Shown here: positions 36,423 through 43,892 of the stretch, piece by piece | How the letters are laid out: each line of letters begins with the position of its first letter | How positions within the stretch are numbered: the first letter of the stretch is position 1 | From: Microbacterium sp. SCN 70-27 | GTDB taxonomy: Bacteria > Actinomycetota > Actinomycetes > Actinomycetales > Microbacteriaceae | Length of the DNA stretch: 44,651 bases | Direction: 5' to 3' | Assembly: GCA_001724425.1 (NCBI GenBank) | Contig: MEEK01000021.1 | Coordinates: forward strand, 1-44,651 | Notes under the pieces: generated by a model | The model's database searches: none | What the model was told of the DNA's origin: nothing | The model's input: the letters and a program-made list of their open reading frames with translations, nothing else | Made by a program: the position numbers and the translations under genes

Positions 36423-37901
36423 ATGGCGTTTCCCGAGCTGTCCATGTCCACCGCTCCCCTGCCCACCGCCGACGCCGATGCGCTCGTGCTGGCGCTCCCC
36501 CCGCTCGACGCGGGGCGTGATGTCGGAGCACTGTCGGAATGGCCGGGCCTCGAGTCCGCGCTCGTCGGGCTCGGATTCACCGGGAGCCCCGCGTCGATCG
36601 TGCGCGTCCACCTGCCGGAGGTGACCGGCGTGCCGCTGCTCGTCGTCGGTACGGGCGCGGAGCCGGATGCCTCGACCCTGCGCGACGCCGTCGGTGCCGT
36701 CGTCCGGACCACCACCGGGTACGCGCGGCTCGCGATCGCGGCGCCGGAGGCGGAGGACACCCTCTGGGAGGCCGTCGCCGAGGGCATCCTGCTCGGTGGC
36801 TACCGTTTTGACGACTACAAGAAGGACGCGTCGCCGGCCCGTGCGACCGCCGTCACCCTGCACTGGGGGTCGGAGCCCGACGAGGGCACGCAGGGGCGGG
36901 TGCAGGCGGTCGTCGCCGCCGCCGCGCTCGTGAAGGACCTCGTCAACACACCGGCGCAGTGGCTCGGCCCGCAGGATATGGCCGAGGCCTCGCTCGAGGC
37001 ACTCGCCGGGCTGCCGGTGGACGTCACGGTGCTCGATGAGACGGAACTTGCCGAGCAGGGCTTCGGGGGCATCCTCGGGATCGGTCAGGGATCCGACCGC
37101 CCGCCGCGCCTCGTGCACCTCGACTACGCGCCCGAGGGTGCGACTCGCCACATCGCGCTCGTCGGCAAGGGCATCACGTTCGACACGGGTGGCCTGTCGC
37201 TGAAGAGCCCCGCGGGCATGGTCGGCATGAAGTTCGACATGGCGGGGGCCGCCACGGTGCTCGCGGTCGTCCGCGCCGCCGCCGAGTTGAGGCTCCCCGT
37301 CCGCGTGTCCGGGTGGCTGTGCCTCGCCGACAACATGCCGTCCGGGCGGGCGCTGCGCCCCGGCGACGTCGTGCGGATCGCCGACGGGTCGAGCGTCGAA
37401 GTCCTCAACACGGATGCCGAGGGGCGCGTCGTCCTCGCCGACGGACTCGTCGCCGCCAGCCGCACGCACCCCGACGTCATCATCGACGTCGCGACGCTCA
37501 CCGGTGCGATCATCGTCGCGCTCGGTCACCGCCACACCGGTGTCATGGGCAACGACGATCGGGTGGTCGGCGAGTACCTCGCGGCGGCGGAACGCGCGGG
37601 GGAACTCGCATGGCACTTGCCCCTCCCCGCACACATGGAGGACGAACTCGACTCCCCCATCGCCGACCTGCAGAACGCCAAGATCGGCGACACCTCGGGC
37701 GGATCGCTGTTCGCGGGGCTCTTCCTGCAGCGGTTCGTCGGCGCGGCATCCGACGAGCCGGAAGCGACCCCGATCCCCTGGGTGCACCTCGACATCGCCG
37801 GCAGTGGGTCCGCAAAGAGCGGTTTCGGAGCGACGGACAAGGGTCCGACCGCGGCAACCGTGCGAACCCTCCTCAGGTTCGTCGAAGGAGGCACGAGATG
37901 A
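36423..37901 (+). CDS. pepA: Leucyl aminopeptidase (M17 family)
   Basis: 492 residues. The M17 signature NTDAEGRVVLADGL is at about 328-341; metal and catalytic residues are visible in GKGITFDTGGLSLKS (Lys and Asp) and FDMAGAATVLA (Asp). It is a cytoplasmic two-metal aminopeptidase, usually hexameric. The ATG at 36423 is supported by the -10 box 6 nt upstream; an internal ATG at 36444 is possible. Its stop overlaps the lpdA start as ATGA (37898-37901). The pepA, lpdA, E2 order is conserved in relatives. Confidence 0.94.
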   Translation: MAFPELSMSTAPLPTADADALVLALPPLDAGRDVGALSEWPGLESALVGLGFTGSPASIVRVHLPEVTGVPLLVVGTGAEPDASTLRDAVGAVVRTTTGYARLAIAAPEAEDTLWEAVAEGILLGGYRFDDYKKDASPARATAVTLHWGSEPDEGTQGRVQAVVAAAALVKDLVNTPAQWLGPQDMAEASLEALAGLPVDVTVLDETELAEQGFGGILGIGQGSDRPPRLVHLDYAPEGATRHIALVGKGITFDTGGLSLKSPAGMVGMKFDMAGAATVLAVVRAAAELRLPVRVSGWLCLADNMPSGRALRPGDVVRIADGSSVEVLNTDAEGRVVLADGLVAASRTHPDVIIDVATLTGAIIVALGHRHTGVMGNDDRVVGEYLAAAERAGELAWHLPLPAHMEDELDSPIADLQNAKIGDTSGGSLFAGLFLQRFVGAASDEPEATPIPWVHLDIAGSGSAKSGFGATDKGPTAATVRTLLRFVEGGTR

Positions 37902-39268
37902 GCGAGTACACGTCGGACGTCGTCGTCCTGGGCGGCGGGAGCGGCGGCTACGCCGCGGCGATCCGCGCCACCGAACTCGGAAAGAGCGTCGTCCTGATCG
38001 AGAAGGACACAGTGGGCGGGACGTGCCTGCACCGCGGATGCATCCCGACGAAGGCGCTGCTGCACGCGGCGGAGGTCGCCGACCATGTGCGCAGCGCCGC
38101 GAGTGTCGGCGTCTCCGCGACGTTCGCCGGAATCGACCCCGCCGCCGTGACGTCGTACCGCGAGGGCATCGTGGCGAAGAAGTTCAAGGGGCTCGAAGGG
38201 CTCCTGAAGGCACGTGGGATCACGGTGGTCGCGGGCACGGGACGCCTCCTCCCCGACCGCGGGGTGGCCGTCGGCGATGACGTCTACCGCGGCACGGATG
38301 TGATCCTCGCGACCGGCTCCTACAGTCGGAGCCTTCCCGGTCTCGAAATCGGGGGCCGCGTGATCACGAGCGAGGGCGCGCTCGCGCTCGACGTGGTTCC
38401 CGAGCGCGTCGTCATCCTCGGCGGCGGCGTCATCGGCGTCGAGTTCGCGAGCGTGTGGCGCTCGTTCGGCGCGGAGGTGACGATCGTCGAGGCACTCGAC
38501 CACCTCGTCCCGAACGAGGACGTCGCTCTCAGCAAGGCCCTCGAGCGGGCGTATCGCAAGCGCGGGATCGTCGCGAAGCTGGGGGTCCGCTTCGCGGGCA
38601 TCACGCAGACGGATGCCGGTGTACAGGTGAGTCTCGAAGACGGCACCACGATCGACGCCGACTACCTGCTCGTCGCCGTCGGACGTGGACCGGCGACGGC
38701 GGACCTCGGCTTCGAGGAGGCGGGTGTCGCGCTGGAGCGCGGCTTCGTCACGGTCGACGAGCGGCTGCAGACCACTGTGCCGCATGTCTGGGCGGTGGGC
38801 GACATCGTGCCGGGGCTCCAGCTCGCCCATCGCGGCTTCGCCCAGGGCATCTTCGCGGCGGAACAGCTGGCGGGCCTCGACCCGGTCCCCGTTCCCGAGG
38901 CATCCATCCCCCGCATCACCTACTCGAGCCCGGAGGTCGCCTCCGTCGGCCTCACCGAGGCGCAGGCGCGTGGGATCCACGGCGACGGTGTGGCCGTCTA
39001 CGAGTACAACCTGGCGGGCAACGGCAAGAGCGAGATCCTCGGGACGGCGGGCATCGTGAAGGTCGTCCGCGCCGCCGAGGGGCCGATCCTGGGCGTCCAC
39101 CTCATCGGCGACCGCGTCGGCGAACTCATCACCGAGGGGCAGCTCGCCGTCGCGTGGGAGGCGTACCCGGAGGACCTCGCGCCGCTCATCCACGCCCACC
39201 CGACGCAGAGCGAAGCGCTCGGTGAGGTGTTCCTCGCCCTGGCAGGCAAGCCCCTGCACGCACTCTGA
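37898..39268 (+). CDS. lpdA: Dihydrolipoyl dehydrogenase (E3)
   Basis: 456 residues. FAD-binding VVLGGGSGGYAAA at 9-21, redox-active disulfide Cys43 and Cys48 in GGTCLHRGCIPTKAL, NAD-binding VVILGGGVIGVEFASVW at about 166-182, and the C-terminal His-Glu pair in HAHPTQSEALGE. It reoxidises the lipoyl groups of the 2-oxoacid dehydrogenase complexes using NAD. Starts with ATG overlapping the pepA stop, with GGAGG upstream. The E2 gene follows 64 nt later, behind its own -10 box. Confidence 0.95.
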   Translation: MSEYTSDVVVLGGGSGGYAAAIRATELGKSVVLIEKDTVGGTCLHRGCIPTKALLHAAEVADHVRSAASVGVSATFAGIDPAAVTSYREGIVAKKFKGLEGLLKARGITVVAGTGRLLPDRGVAVGDDVYRGTDVILATGSYSRSLPGLEIGGRVITSEGALALDVVPERVVILGGGVIGVEFASVWRSFGAEVTIVEALDHLVPNEDVALSKALERAYRKRGIVAKLGVRFAGITQTDAGVQVSLEDGTTIDADYLLVAVGRGPATADLGFEEAGVALERGFVTVDERLQTTVPHVWAVGDIVPGLQLAHRGFAQGIFAAEQLAGLDPVPVPEASIPRITYSSPEVASVGLTEAQARGIHGDGVAVYEYNLAGNGKSEILGTAGIVKVVRAAEGPILGVHLIGDRVGELITEGQLAVAWEAYPEDLAPLIHAHPTQSEALGEVFLALAGKPLHAL

Positions 39269-39291
39269 CACCGGCCACGTGCGCGGGTCAC

Positions 39292-39297
39292 TAAGCT
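39292..39297 (+). promoter_or_regulatory. -10 box for sucB
   Basis: TAAGCT gives a start near 39304 and a 29-nt leader with ribosome binding site GAAGGAG, so sucB can be transcribed independently of pepA-lpdA. Confidence 0.45.
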
Positions 39298-39332
39298 AGA
39301 ACGACATCGGACTTTCTGAAGGAGACACAGTC

Positions 39333-41051
39333 ATGAGCACATCCGTGGTCCTCCCCGCGCTCGGCGAGAGCGTCACCGAGGGAACGGTCACCCGCTGGCT
39401 CAAGAAGGTCGGTGACACGATCCAGGCCGACGAAGGTCTGCTCGAGATCTCGACCGACAAAGTCGACACCGAGATCCCGTCGCCCGTGAGCGGTGTGATC
39501 GAGGAGATCCTCGTGCAGGAGGACGAGACCGTCGAGGTCGGCGCCGTCCTGGCGAAGATCGGCGACGGGTCGGGCGCGCCCGCTGCGGGCGATGCACCCG
39601 CCGCCGAGGCTCCCGCCGTCGAGCAGCCCGCCCCCGTCGAGACCCCCGCGCCCGAGCAGTCGGCACCGGCTGAGGCTCCCGCCGCGGCGGCCCCGAGCGC
39701 CCCGGCGCCGTCGGGCGACGCCAAGGACGTCGTGCTCCCCGAACTCGGAGAGAGCGTCACCGAGGGAACCGTCACCCGCTGGCTCAAGGCCGTCGGAGAC
39801 GACGTCGCCGTCGATGAGCCGCTGCTGGAGATCTCGACCGACAAGGTCGACACCGAGATCCCGTCGCCGGTCGCCGGCACGCTGCAGGAGATCGTCGTCG
39901 GTGAGGATGAGACCGTCGCCGTGGGCGCGGTGCTCGCGCGCATCGGCTCCGGCGCCGCTCCCGCAGCAGCCGCCCCCGCTCCCGTCGAGGCGGCTCCCGC
40001 GCCGGCGGCTCCCGCGCCGGCGGCTCCCGCTGCACCGGCTCCCGTTGCTGCGGCACCGGCCGCAGCCCCTGCACCTGCCGCCCCGGCCCCCGCGGCTCCC
40101 GCTGCAGCCGCCCCCGCGCTTGCAGTCGATGACGACGTCACGACCTATGTCACCCCGCTCGTGCGCCGCCTCGCGCAGCAGCAGGGCGTGGACCTCGCAA
40201 CGGTCACGGGCACGGGCGTGGGCGGTCGCATCCGCAAGGAAGATGTCCTGAAGGCCGCCGAGGCTGCCAGCGCCGCACCCGCGGCCGCTCCCGCCGCTGC
40301 GGCCGCACCTGCAGCGCCCGCGCTGGAGGTGTCGCCTCTGCGCGGCACGACGCAGCCGATGTCGCGACTGCGGAAGGTCCTCGCCGAGCGCGCCGTGGCC
40401 TCGATGCAGCAGACGGCGCAGCTCACCACCGTCGTCAAGGTCGATGTCACCAAGGTCGCGGCCTACCGCTCGGCCGTGCAGAACGACTTCGTCGCGAAGA
40501 CGGGCGGCAAGCTGTCGTTCCTGCCGTTCTTCGTCCTCGCTGCCGCGGAGGCGCTGCAGACGTTCCCCGTGATCAACGCGACCGTCAACGGCACCGACAT
40601 CGTCTACCCGGCGACCGAGAACATCTCGATCGCGGTCGACACCGAGCGCGGGCTGCTCACGCCGGTGCTGCGCGACGCCGGCGCCAAGACGCTGGCCGGC
40701 ATCTCCTCCGAGATCGCCGACCTCGCGGCCCGCACGCGTGACAACAAGCTGAAGCCCGACGAGCTCGCCGGTGGCACGTTCACGGTGACGAACACGGGTT
40801 CGCGCGGTGCGCTGTTCGACACGCCCGTCGTGTTCCTGCCGCAGTCCGCGATCCTCGGCACGGGCGCGGTCGTCAAGGAGCCGGGCGTCGTGAAGGTGGA
40901 CGGTGTGGAGGCCATCGCCGTCCGCTCGTACGTCTACCTCGCGCTGTCGTACGACCACCGCATCGTCGACGGTGCGGATGCCGCGCGCTTCCTCGGCGCC
41001 GTGAAGGCGCGCCTCGAGGCGGCCGACTTCGGGCCTCAGCTCGGCATCTGA
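39333..41051 (+). CDS. sucB: Dihydrolipoamide acyltransferase (E2) of 2-oxoacid dehydrogenase
   Basis: 572 residues. Two lipoyl domains at about 2-77 and 130-205, each with the lipoylated Lys in [14 protein letters not shown], joined by Ala/Pro-rich linkers. The peripheral subunit-binding domain (about 269-310) reads [24 protein letters not shown]. The catalytic domain ends with [15 protein letters not shown]. It passes acyl groups from E1 to CoA for pyruvate and/or 2-oxoglutarate dehydrogenase; actinobacteria can share one E2, so the precise complex is not fixed by sequence. Own promoter at 39292; terminator at 41063. Confidence 0.93.
   Translation: MSTSVVLPALGESVTEGTVTRWLKKVGDTIQADEGLLEISTDKVDTEIPSPVSGVIEEILVQEDETVEVGAVLAKIGDGSGAPAAGDAPAAEAPAVEQPAPVETPAPEQSAPAEAPAAAAPSAPAPSGDAKDVVLPELGESVTEGTVTRWLKAVGDDVAVDEPLLEISTDKVDTEIPSPVAGTLQEIVVGEDETVAVGAVLARIGSGAAPAAAAPAPVEAAPAPAAPAPAAPAAPAPVAAAPAAAPAPAAPAPAAPAAAAPALAVDDDVTTYVTPLVRRLAQQQGVDLATVTGTGVGGRIRKEDVLKAAEAASAAPAAAPAAAAAPAAPALEVSPLRGTTQPMSRLRKVLAERAVASMQQTAQLTTVVKVDVTKVAAYRSAVQNDFVAKTGGKLSFLPFFVLAAAEALQTFPVINATVNGTDIVYPATENISIAVDTERGLLTPVLRDAGAKTLAGISSEIADLAARTRDNKLKPDELAGGTFTVTNTGSRGALFDTPVVFLPQSAILGTGAVVKEPGVVKVDGVEAIAVRSYVYLALSYDHRIVDGADAARFLGAVKARLEAADFGPQLGI
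39366..39563 (+). repeat. Lipoyl-domain DNA repeat, copy 1
   Basis: A 198-bp stretch recurs at 39750-39947, offset by exactly 384 bp (128 codons), aligned without gaps and with long identical blocks also at third codon positions. It encodes the first lipoyl domain. Confidence 0.8.
39750..39947 (+). repeat. Lipoyl-domain DNA repeat, copy 2
   Basis: Second copy of the 198-bp lipoyl module at 39366. Silent-site identity suggests recent duplication or ongoing gene conversion between the two domains. Confidence 0.8.
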
Positions 41052-41060
41052 CCCCACCGA

Positions 41061-42476
41061 TCATGGCTGGTCCGCGACGTCGTACACGTCGCGGACCAGC
41101 CATTTTCCGTCGGCGCTGACGAGCACGAGGATCTGCGGCGGGGAGTCCGGCGCCTCGACGCGGAACACCGTCACTCCCCCGTACTCGTCGAGGAGCGTCG
41201 TCGTCGATCGCGCATCCGAGAGGGCGACGCCCGACGGTGGCTGCCTCGCCGGATCCTCCAGCACCCCTTCGCACGCGGCGCGGTCGCCGGCGCAGGCGCG
41301 CAGCGCGCGCAGTGCCGCCGACGCGATCGCGGTCGGATCGTTCTGAGCAGCGGGTTCCGCCGGCATCCCCGTCGAGGGTTCCGCGTCGCCGCCGGGCCCG
41401 GCCGGGTTCGGAACCGGAGTCGAGGGTGCGGGTGAATAGGCATCCGTCACCGCCGCGGGCCGGGCATCGGCGGGGTCCGAGCCTCCGGGCCAGAGCAGAC
41501 CGACGGTGATCACGACCGCGGCCGCCCCCACGGCGACGAACAGCGGCGCCCGGAGGCGGGGCGCCTGAGCGGGCGTATCGGTCGGAGTGTGCGCCGGCGA
41601 ACGGGTCCGGGCCTTCGCCTCCGGGTCGGTTCGCGGCATCGCCCGCGCCTCGGTCCGCATCTTCGTGCGGGACTCGCTCCGTGAGTCCGTGCGTGCAGGA
41701 CGCTGCGCCTGCCGCTCCCGCCACCGATCGATGACGAGTGACGGCGCCGTGAGCAGCGCACGCCGCGCTTCACGCAGCCGGTGTGCCCAGCCCTCGTCGG
41801 CGAACCGCTCCGTCCACGTCTCGATGGGGGTGTCGCGACGCAGCGTGGTCGCGCGCAACGGCGCGACATCTTCTGAGAGCCCCCGCAGTTCTGCGGCATC
41901 GATCTGACAGGGGTCGGCAGCGGCGAAGAGCCGGTCCTCGCACGCGTCTGCGGCGCCGCTCGACCATCGTGGCTCCGCGATCAGCCGCGTGGTCGCGGCA
42001 AGTGCCTCTCGGAGTTCGGATCGAGCGCCGGCGGCAAGGCGATCGAGGATCGCCTGGGCTTCGACGATCCAGTCGCCGCTCGCGGTCGGGGCGAGCACGG
42101 GGCGCCCCGAAGCGTCGATCCACCAGGACCCCGTGTCGAACCCGTGCGCTCGCGCCTCCGCGGCGGCGCGCAGGAGGCTGACGCCGATGGTGACGCACGC
42201 TCCCGGTGCGACGGTCGACTGCACCACTTCGATCAGGCGACGCGTACACGGGACGAACACCGCCTCGAGGCCCGTCGGCGTGCGCGACAGCTCACGGGGC
42301 ATGAGGAGGTTGCCGTCGGGGTCGCAACGCCAGAGCTCGTCCGGCACGTGCGTGACGTCGACGTGCACGGCCGGCGATTGTCCCCCGTGCAACCGCCCCG
42401 CGAACGGCGTCTCGTCTGCGCTCAGGCGGCGGAGCATGGGCGAGGTGTCGAGGAGCGAAACCGACGAGGGAGTCAT
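41061..42476 (-). CDS. Membrane-anchored protein of unknown function with a kinase-like trace
   Basis: 471 residues. N-terminal soluble part (about 1-260): the stretch RAAAEARAHGFDTGSWWIDASGRPVL is laid out like the catalytic-loop region of a bacterial Ser/Thr kinase (AHA-G--H-D---N-L----GRPVL) but without the catalytic Asp/Asn, hinting at a degenerate kinase. A basic linker of repeated RTDSRSESRTKMRTEAR type follows, then one membrane segment at about 312-332 and an outside domain of about 140 residues ending in QILVLVSADGKWLVRDVYDVADQP. I do not recognise a family. ATG 42476 is 7 nt after GAGACT. Its last 14 codons lie in the sucB terminator. Confidence 0.7.
   Translation of the reverse strand: MTPSSVSLLDTSPMLRRLSADETPFAGRLHGGQSPAVHVDVTHVPDELWRCDPDGNLLMPRELSRTPTGLEAVFVPCTRRLIEVVQSTVAPGACVTIGVSLLRAAAEARAHGFDTGSWWIDASGRPVLAPTASGDWIVEAQAILDRLAAGARSELREALAATTRLIAEPRWSSGAADACEDRLFAAADPCQIDAAELRGLSEDVAPLRATTLRRDTPIETWTERFADEGWAHRLREARRALLTAPSLVIDRWRERQAQRPARTDSRSESRTKMRTEARAMPRTDPEAKARTRSPAHTPTDTPAQAPRLRAPLFVAVGAAAVVITVGLLWPGGSDPADARPAAVTDAYSPAPSTPVPNPAGPGGDAEPSTGMPAEPAAQNDPTAIASAALRALRACAGDRAACEGVLEDPARQPPSGVALSDARSTTTLLDEYGGVTVFRVEAPDSPPQILVLVSADGKWLVRDVYDVADQP
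41063..41106 (+). terminator. Terminator of sucB, inside the 3' end of the convergent gene
   Basis: An 18-bp perfect stem, ATGGCTGGTCCGCGACGT (41063-41080) with ACGTCGCGGACCAGCCAT (41086-41103), loop CGTAC, then TTTT. A classical intrinsic terminator for sucB, and the only one in the window with a real T-run. It is also the coding sequence for the last residues of the minus-strand gene. Confidence 0.92.
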
Positions 42477-42592
42477 GCCGCCGAGTCTCGTCGTCCTTCC
42501 GCCCCTCACGACCGCGAGCTGAGCGTTCTGGGGAGAACCCGCGCAGATCGCCCGGTGTGGAGGAGTCGGTGATGAGGATACGAGCTCGACGG

Positions 42593-42598
42593 TAGGCT
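42593..42598 (+). promoter_or_regulatory. -10 box for the DUF4191 gene
   Basis: TAGGCT ends 7 nt before ATG 42606; leaderless start expected. The 42477-42605 gap holds only divergent promoters. Confidence 0.5.
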
Positions 42599-42605
42599 AG
42601 TCCCT

Positions 42606-43316
42606 ATGGCATCCCGCAGTTCCGCGCCCGAGAAGCGCCCCGGATTCTTCGCGCAGCTGCGCTCGCTCTACACCTTCACGAAGGCCGAGTACGCCTGGCT
42701 GCCGTGGGCGCTCATCGGCGCCGTCGTCGTCGGCGCCGGGCTCGGCGTGCTGATCGGGTTCCTCCTGCCGCCTGTACAGGTGTGGAGCGTCATCCTGTGG
42801 GGCTTCACGGGCCTCATGTTCGGCGTCCTGGGGGCGATGATCTTCCTCACGCGGCTCTCCACGCGCGCGATGTACCGGAAGCTCGACGGGATGCCCGGAG
42901 CCTCCGGGCACGTGCTGTCCACGTCGCTCGGGCGCAACTGGGTCGCCTCGGACATGCCCGTCGGGGTCAACCCGAAGTCACAGGATGCCGTGTACCGCGT
43001 CGTCGGGCGCGGTGGCGTCGTCATCGTCGCGGAGGGCGCTCGCGGGCGCCTCACGCGCCTCGTCAACGACGAGAAGATGAAGGTGCAGCGCGTGGCATCC
43101 GGGGTGCCGATCAACGTCATCTACGTCGGTCACGACGAGGGCGATGTCGCGATCGCGAAGCTCTCGTCGACGATCAAGTCGCTGCCGAAGACCGTCGACC
43201 GCACCACGATGGCGGCCGTCGTCAAGCGCGTCGAGTCGGTGTCGCAGTCGGTGACGTCGCTGCCGATCCCGAAGGGGATCGACCCGATGCGCGCCCGCGC
43301 GCCGCGCCCCCGCTGA
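42606..43316 (+). CDS. DUF4191 membrane protein
   Basis: 236 residues. Basic N-terminus, two membrane segments at about 34-55 and 60-82, then a soluble domain with SLGRNWVASDMPVGVNPKSQDAVYRVVGRGGVV and PKTVDRTTMAAVVKRVES, typical of DUF4191. Function unknown. In relatives it follows lipA and precedes an RDD protein and glnA, as the last two are here. The ATG at 42606 is fixed by the -10 box 7 nt upstream. Confidence 0.9.
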   Translation: MASRSSAPEKRPGFFAQLRSLYTFTKAEYAWLPWALIGAVVVGAGLGVLIGFLLPPVQVWSVILWGFTGLMFGVLGAMIFLTRLSTRAMYRKLDGMPGASGHVLSTSLGRNWVASDMPVGVNPKSQDAVYRVVGRGGVVIVAEGARGRLTRLVNDEKMKVQRVASGVPINVIYVGHDEGDVAIAKLSSTIKSLPKTVDRTTMAAVVKRVESVSQSVTSLPIPKGIDPMRARAPRPR

Positions 43317-43344
43317 CGCCGCCCGACGCAATGGATCGCTGGCC

Positions 43345-43366
43345 GGCTGACTGATCGCAGTCAGCC
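43345..43366 (+). terminator. Terminator of the DUF4191 gene, overlapping the RDD stop
   Basis: GGCTGACT (43345-43352) pairs with AGTCAGCC (43359-43366), loop GATCGC. It covers the stop codon of the convergent RDD gene (43361-43363), like the sucB case. Confidence 0.65.
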
Positions 43367-43762
43367 TCGTAGGAGCACCGTGCCGGCTGCCTTGTCGTGC
43401 AGACCGCGCTGATCGGGATCCCAGATCACCGCGGGGATCACCAGGCACAGGAGCGCCGTACGCACGACCGGGCGCCAGAGGCCGACCCAACCGCCGCCGA
43501 CGAGTTGCAGACGCAGGCCGAGCAGGCGGTGACCCGGGCTTCCGCCGAGCGTCGGCAGGAACACCAGTTGCACCGCGGCGAACACCGCGAGGGTCGCGAG
43601 AGAGTCGTAGGCGAAGAAGGCGATCGACACCACGACGGCGCATGCCCAGTCGATCGCGAGCGCCGCGATGCGACGGCCAGGCCGTGCGACGCTGCCCTGA
43701 CCGGATGCCGGAAGGCCCAGACGCGCGCCGGGGTACGGGTTCTCTCGTGCGTCGTCCGTCAC
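43361..43762 (-). CDS. RDD family membrane protein
   Basis: 133 residues. RDD features: RPGRRIAALAIDWACAVVV at the first membrane segment, TLGGSPGHRLLGLRL, and the terminal DQRGLHDKAAGTVLL. About three membrane segments. Transport or stress roles are proposed for the family, without a defined substrate. GTG 43762 is 6 nt after TAGGCT (43774-43769). Divergent from glnA, as in other actinobacteria. Confidence 0.9.
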   Translation of the reverse strand: MTDDARENPYPGARLGLPASGQGSVARPGRRIAALAIDWACAVVVSIAFFAYDSLATLAVFAAVQLVFLPTLGGSPGHRLLGLRLQLVGGGWVGLWRPVVRTALLCLVIPAVIWDPDQRGLHDKAAGTVLLRG

Positions 43763-43768
43763 CGCATC

Positions 43769-43774
43769 AGCCTA
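43769..43774 (-). promoter_or_regulatory. -10 box for the RDD gene
   Basis: TAGGCT on the minus strand, 6 nt before GTG 43762. Confidence 0.5.
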
Positions 43775-43785
43775 CCGGCGTGGTC

Positions 43786-43823
43786 GTAACATGCCCGAAA
43801 CACGCGAGATACTGGGGAGCAAC
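43786..43823 (+). promoter_or_regulatory. GlnR-type operator upstream of glnA
   Basis: GTAAC-N6-GAAAC-N6-GATAC-N6-GCAAC: four half-boxes at perfect 11-nt steps, the first two exact and the last two with one mismatch each against GTnAC and GAAAC. It ends 10 nt before a -10 box. This is the canonical layout for GlnR control of glnA. Confidence 0.85.
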
Positions 43824-43833
43824 CCTCCCCCGC

Positions 43834-43839
43834 TAGCGT
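43834..43839 (+). promoter_or_regulatory. -10 box for glnA
   Basis: TAGCGT, 10 nt downstream of the GlnR operator, gives a start near 43846 and a 47-nt leader with TTGGAGA as ribosome binding site. Confidence 0.5.
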
Positions 43840-43892
43840 CGAGCCGAGCCCGCTTTCGTCGGGCACGTTCCACACCCGATCTTGGAGACTCC

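Noticed and set aside
39960..40320. Alanine/proline-rich repetitive stretch in sucB that could pass for a tandem repeat or CRISPR-like array
   Set aside because: It is the flexible interdomain linker of the E2 protein; no regular spacer-repeat structure.
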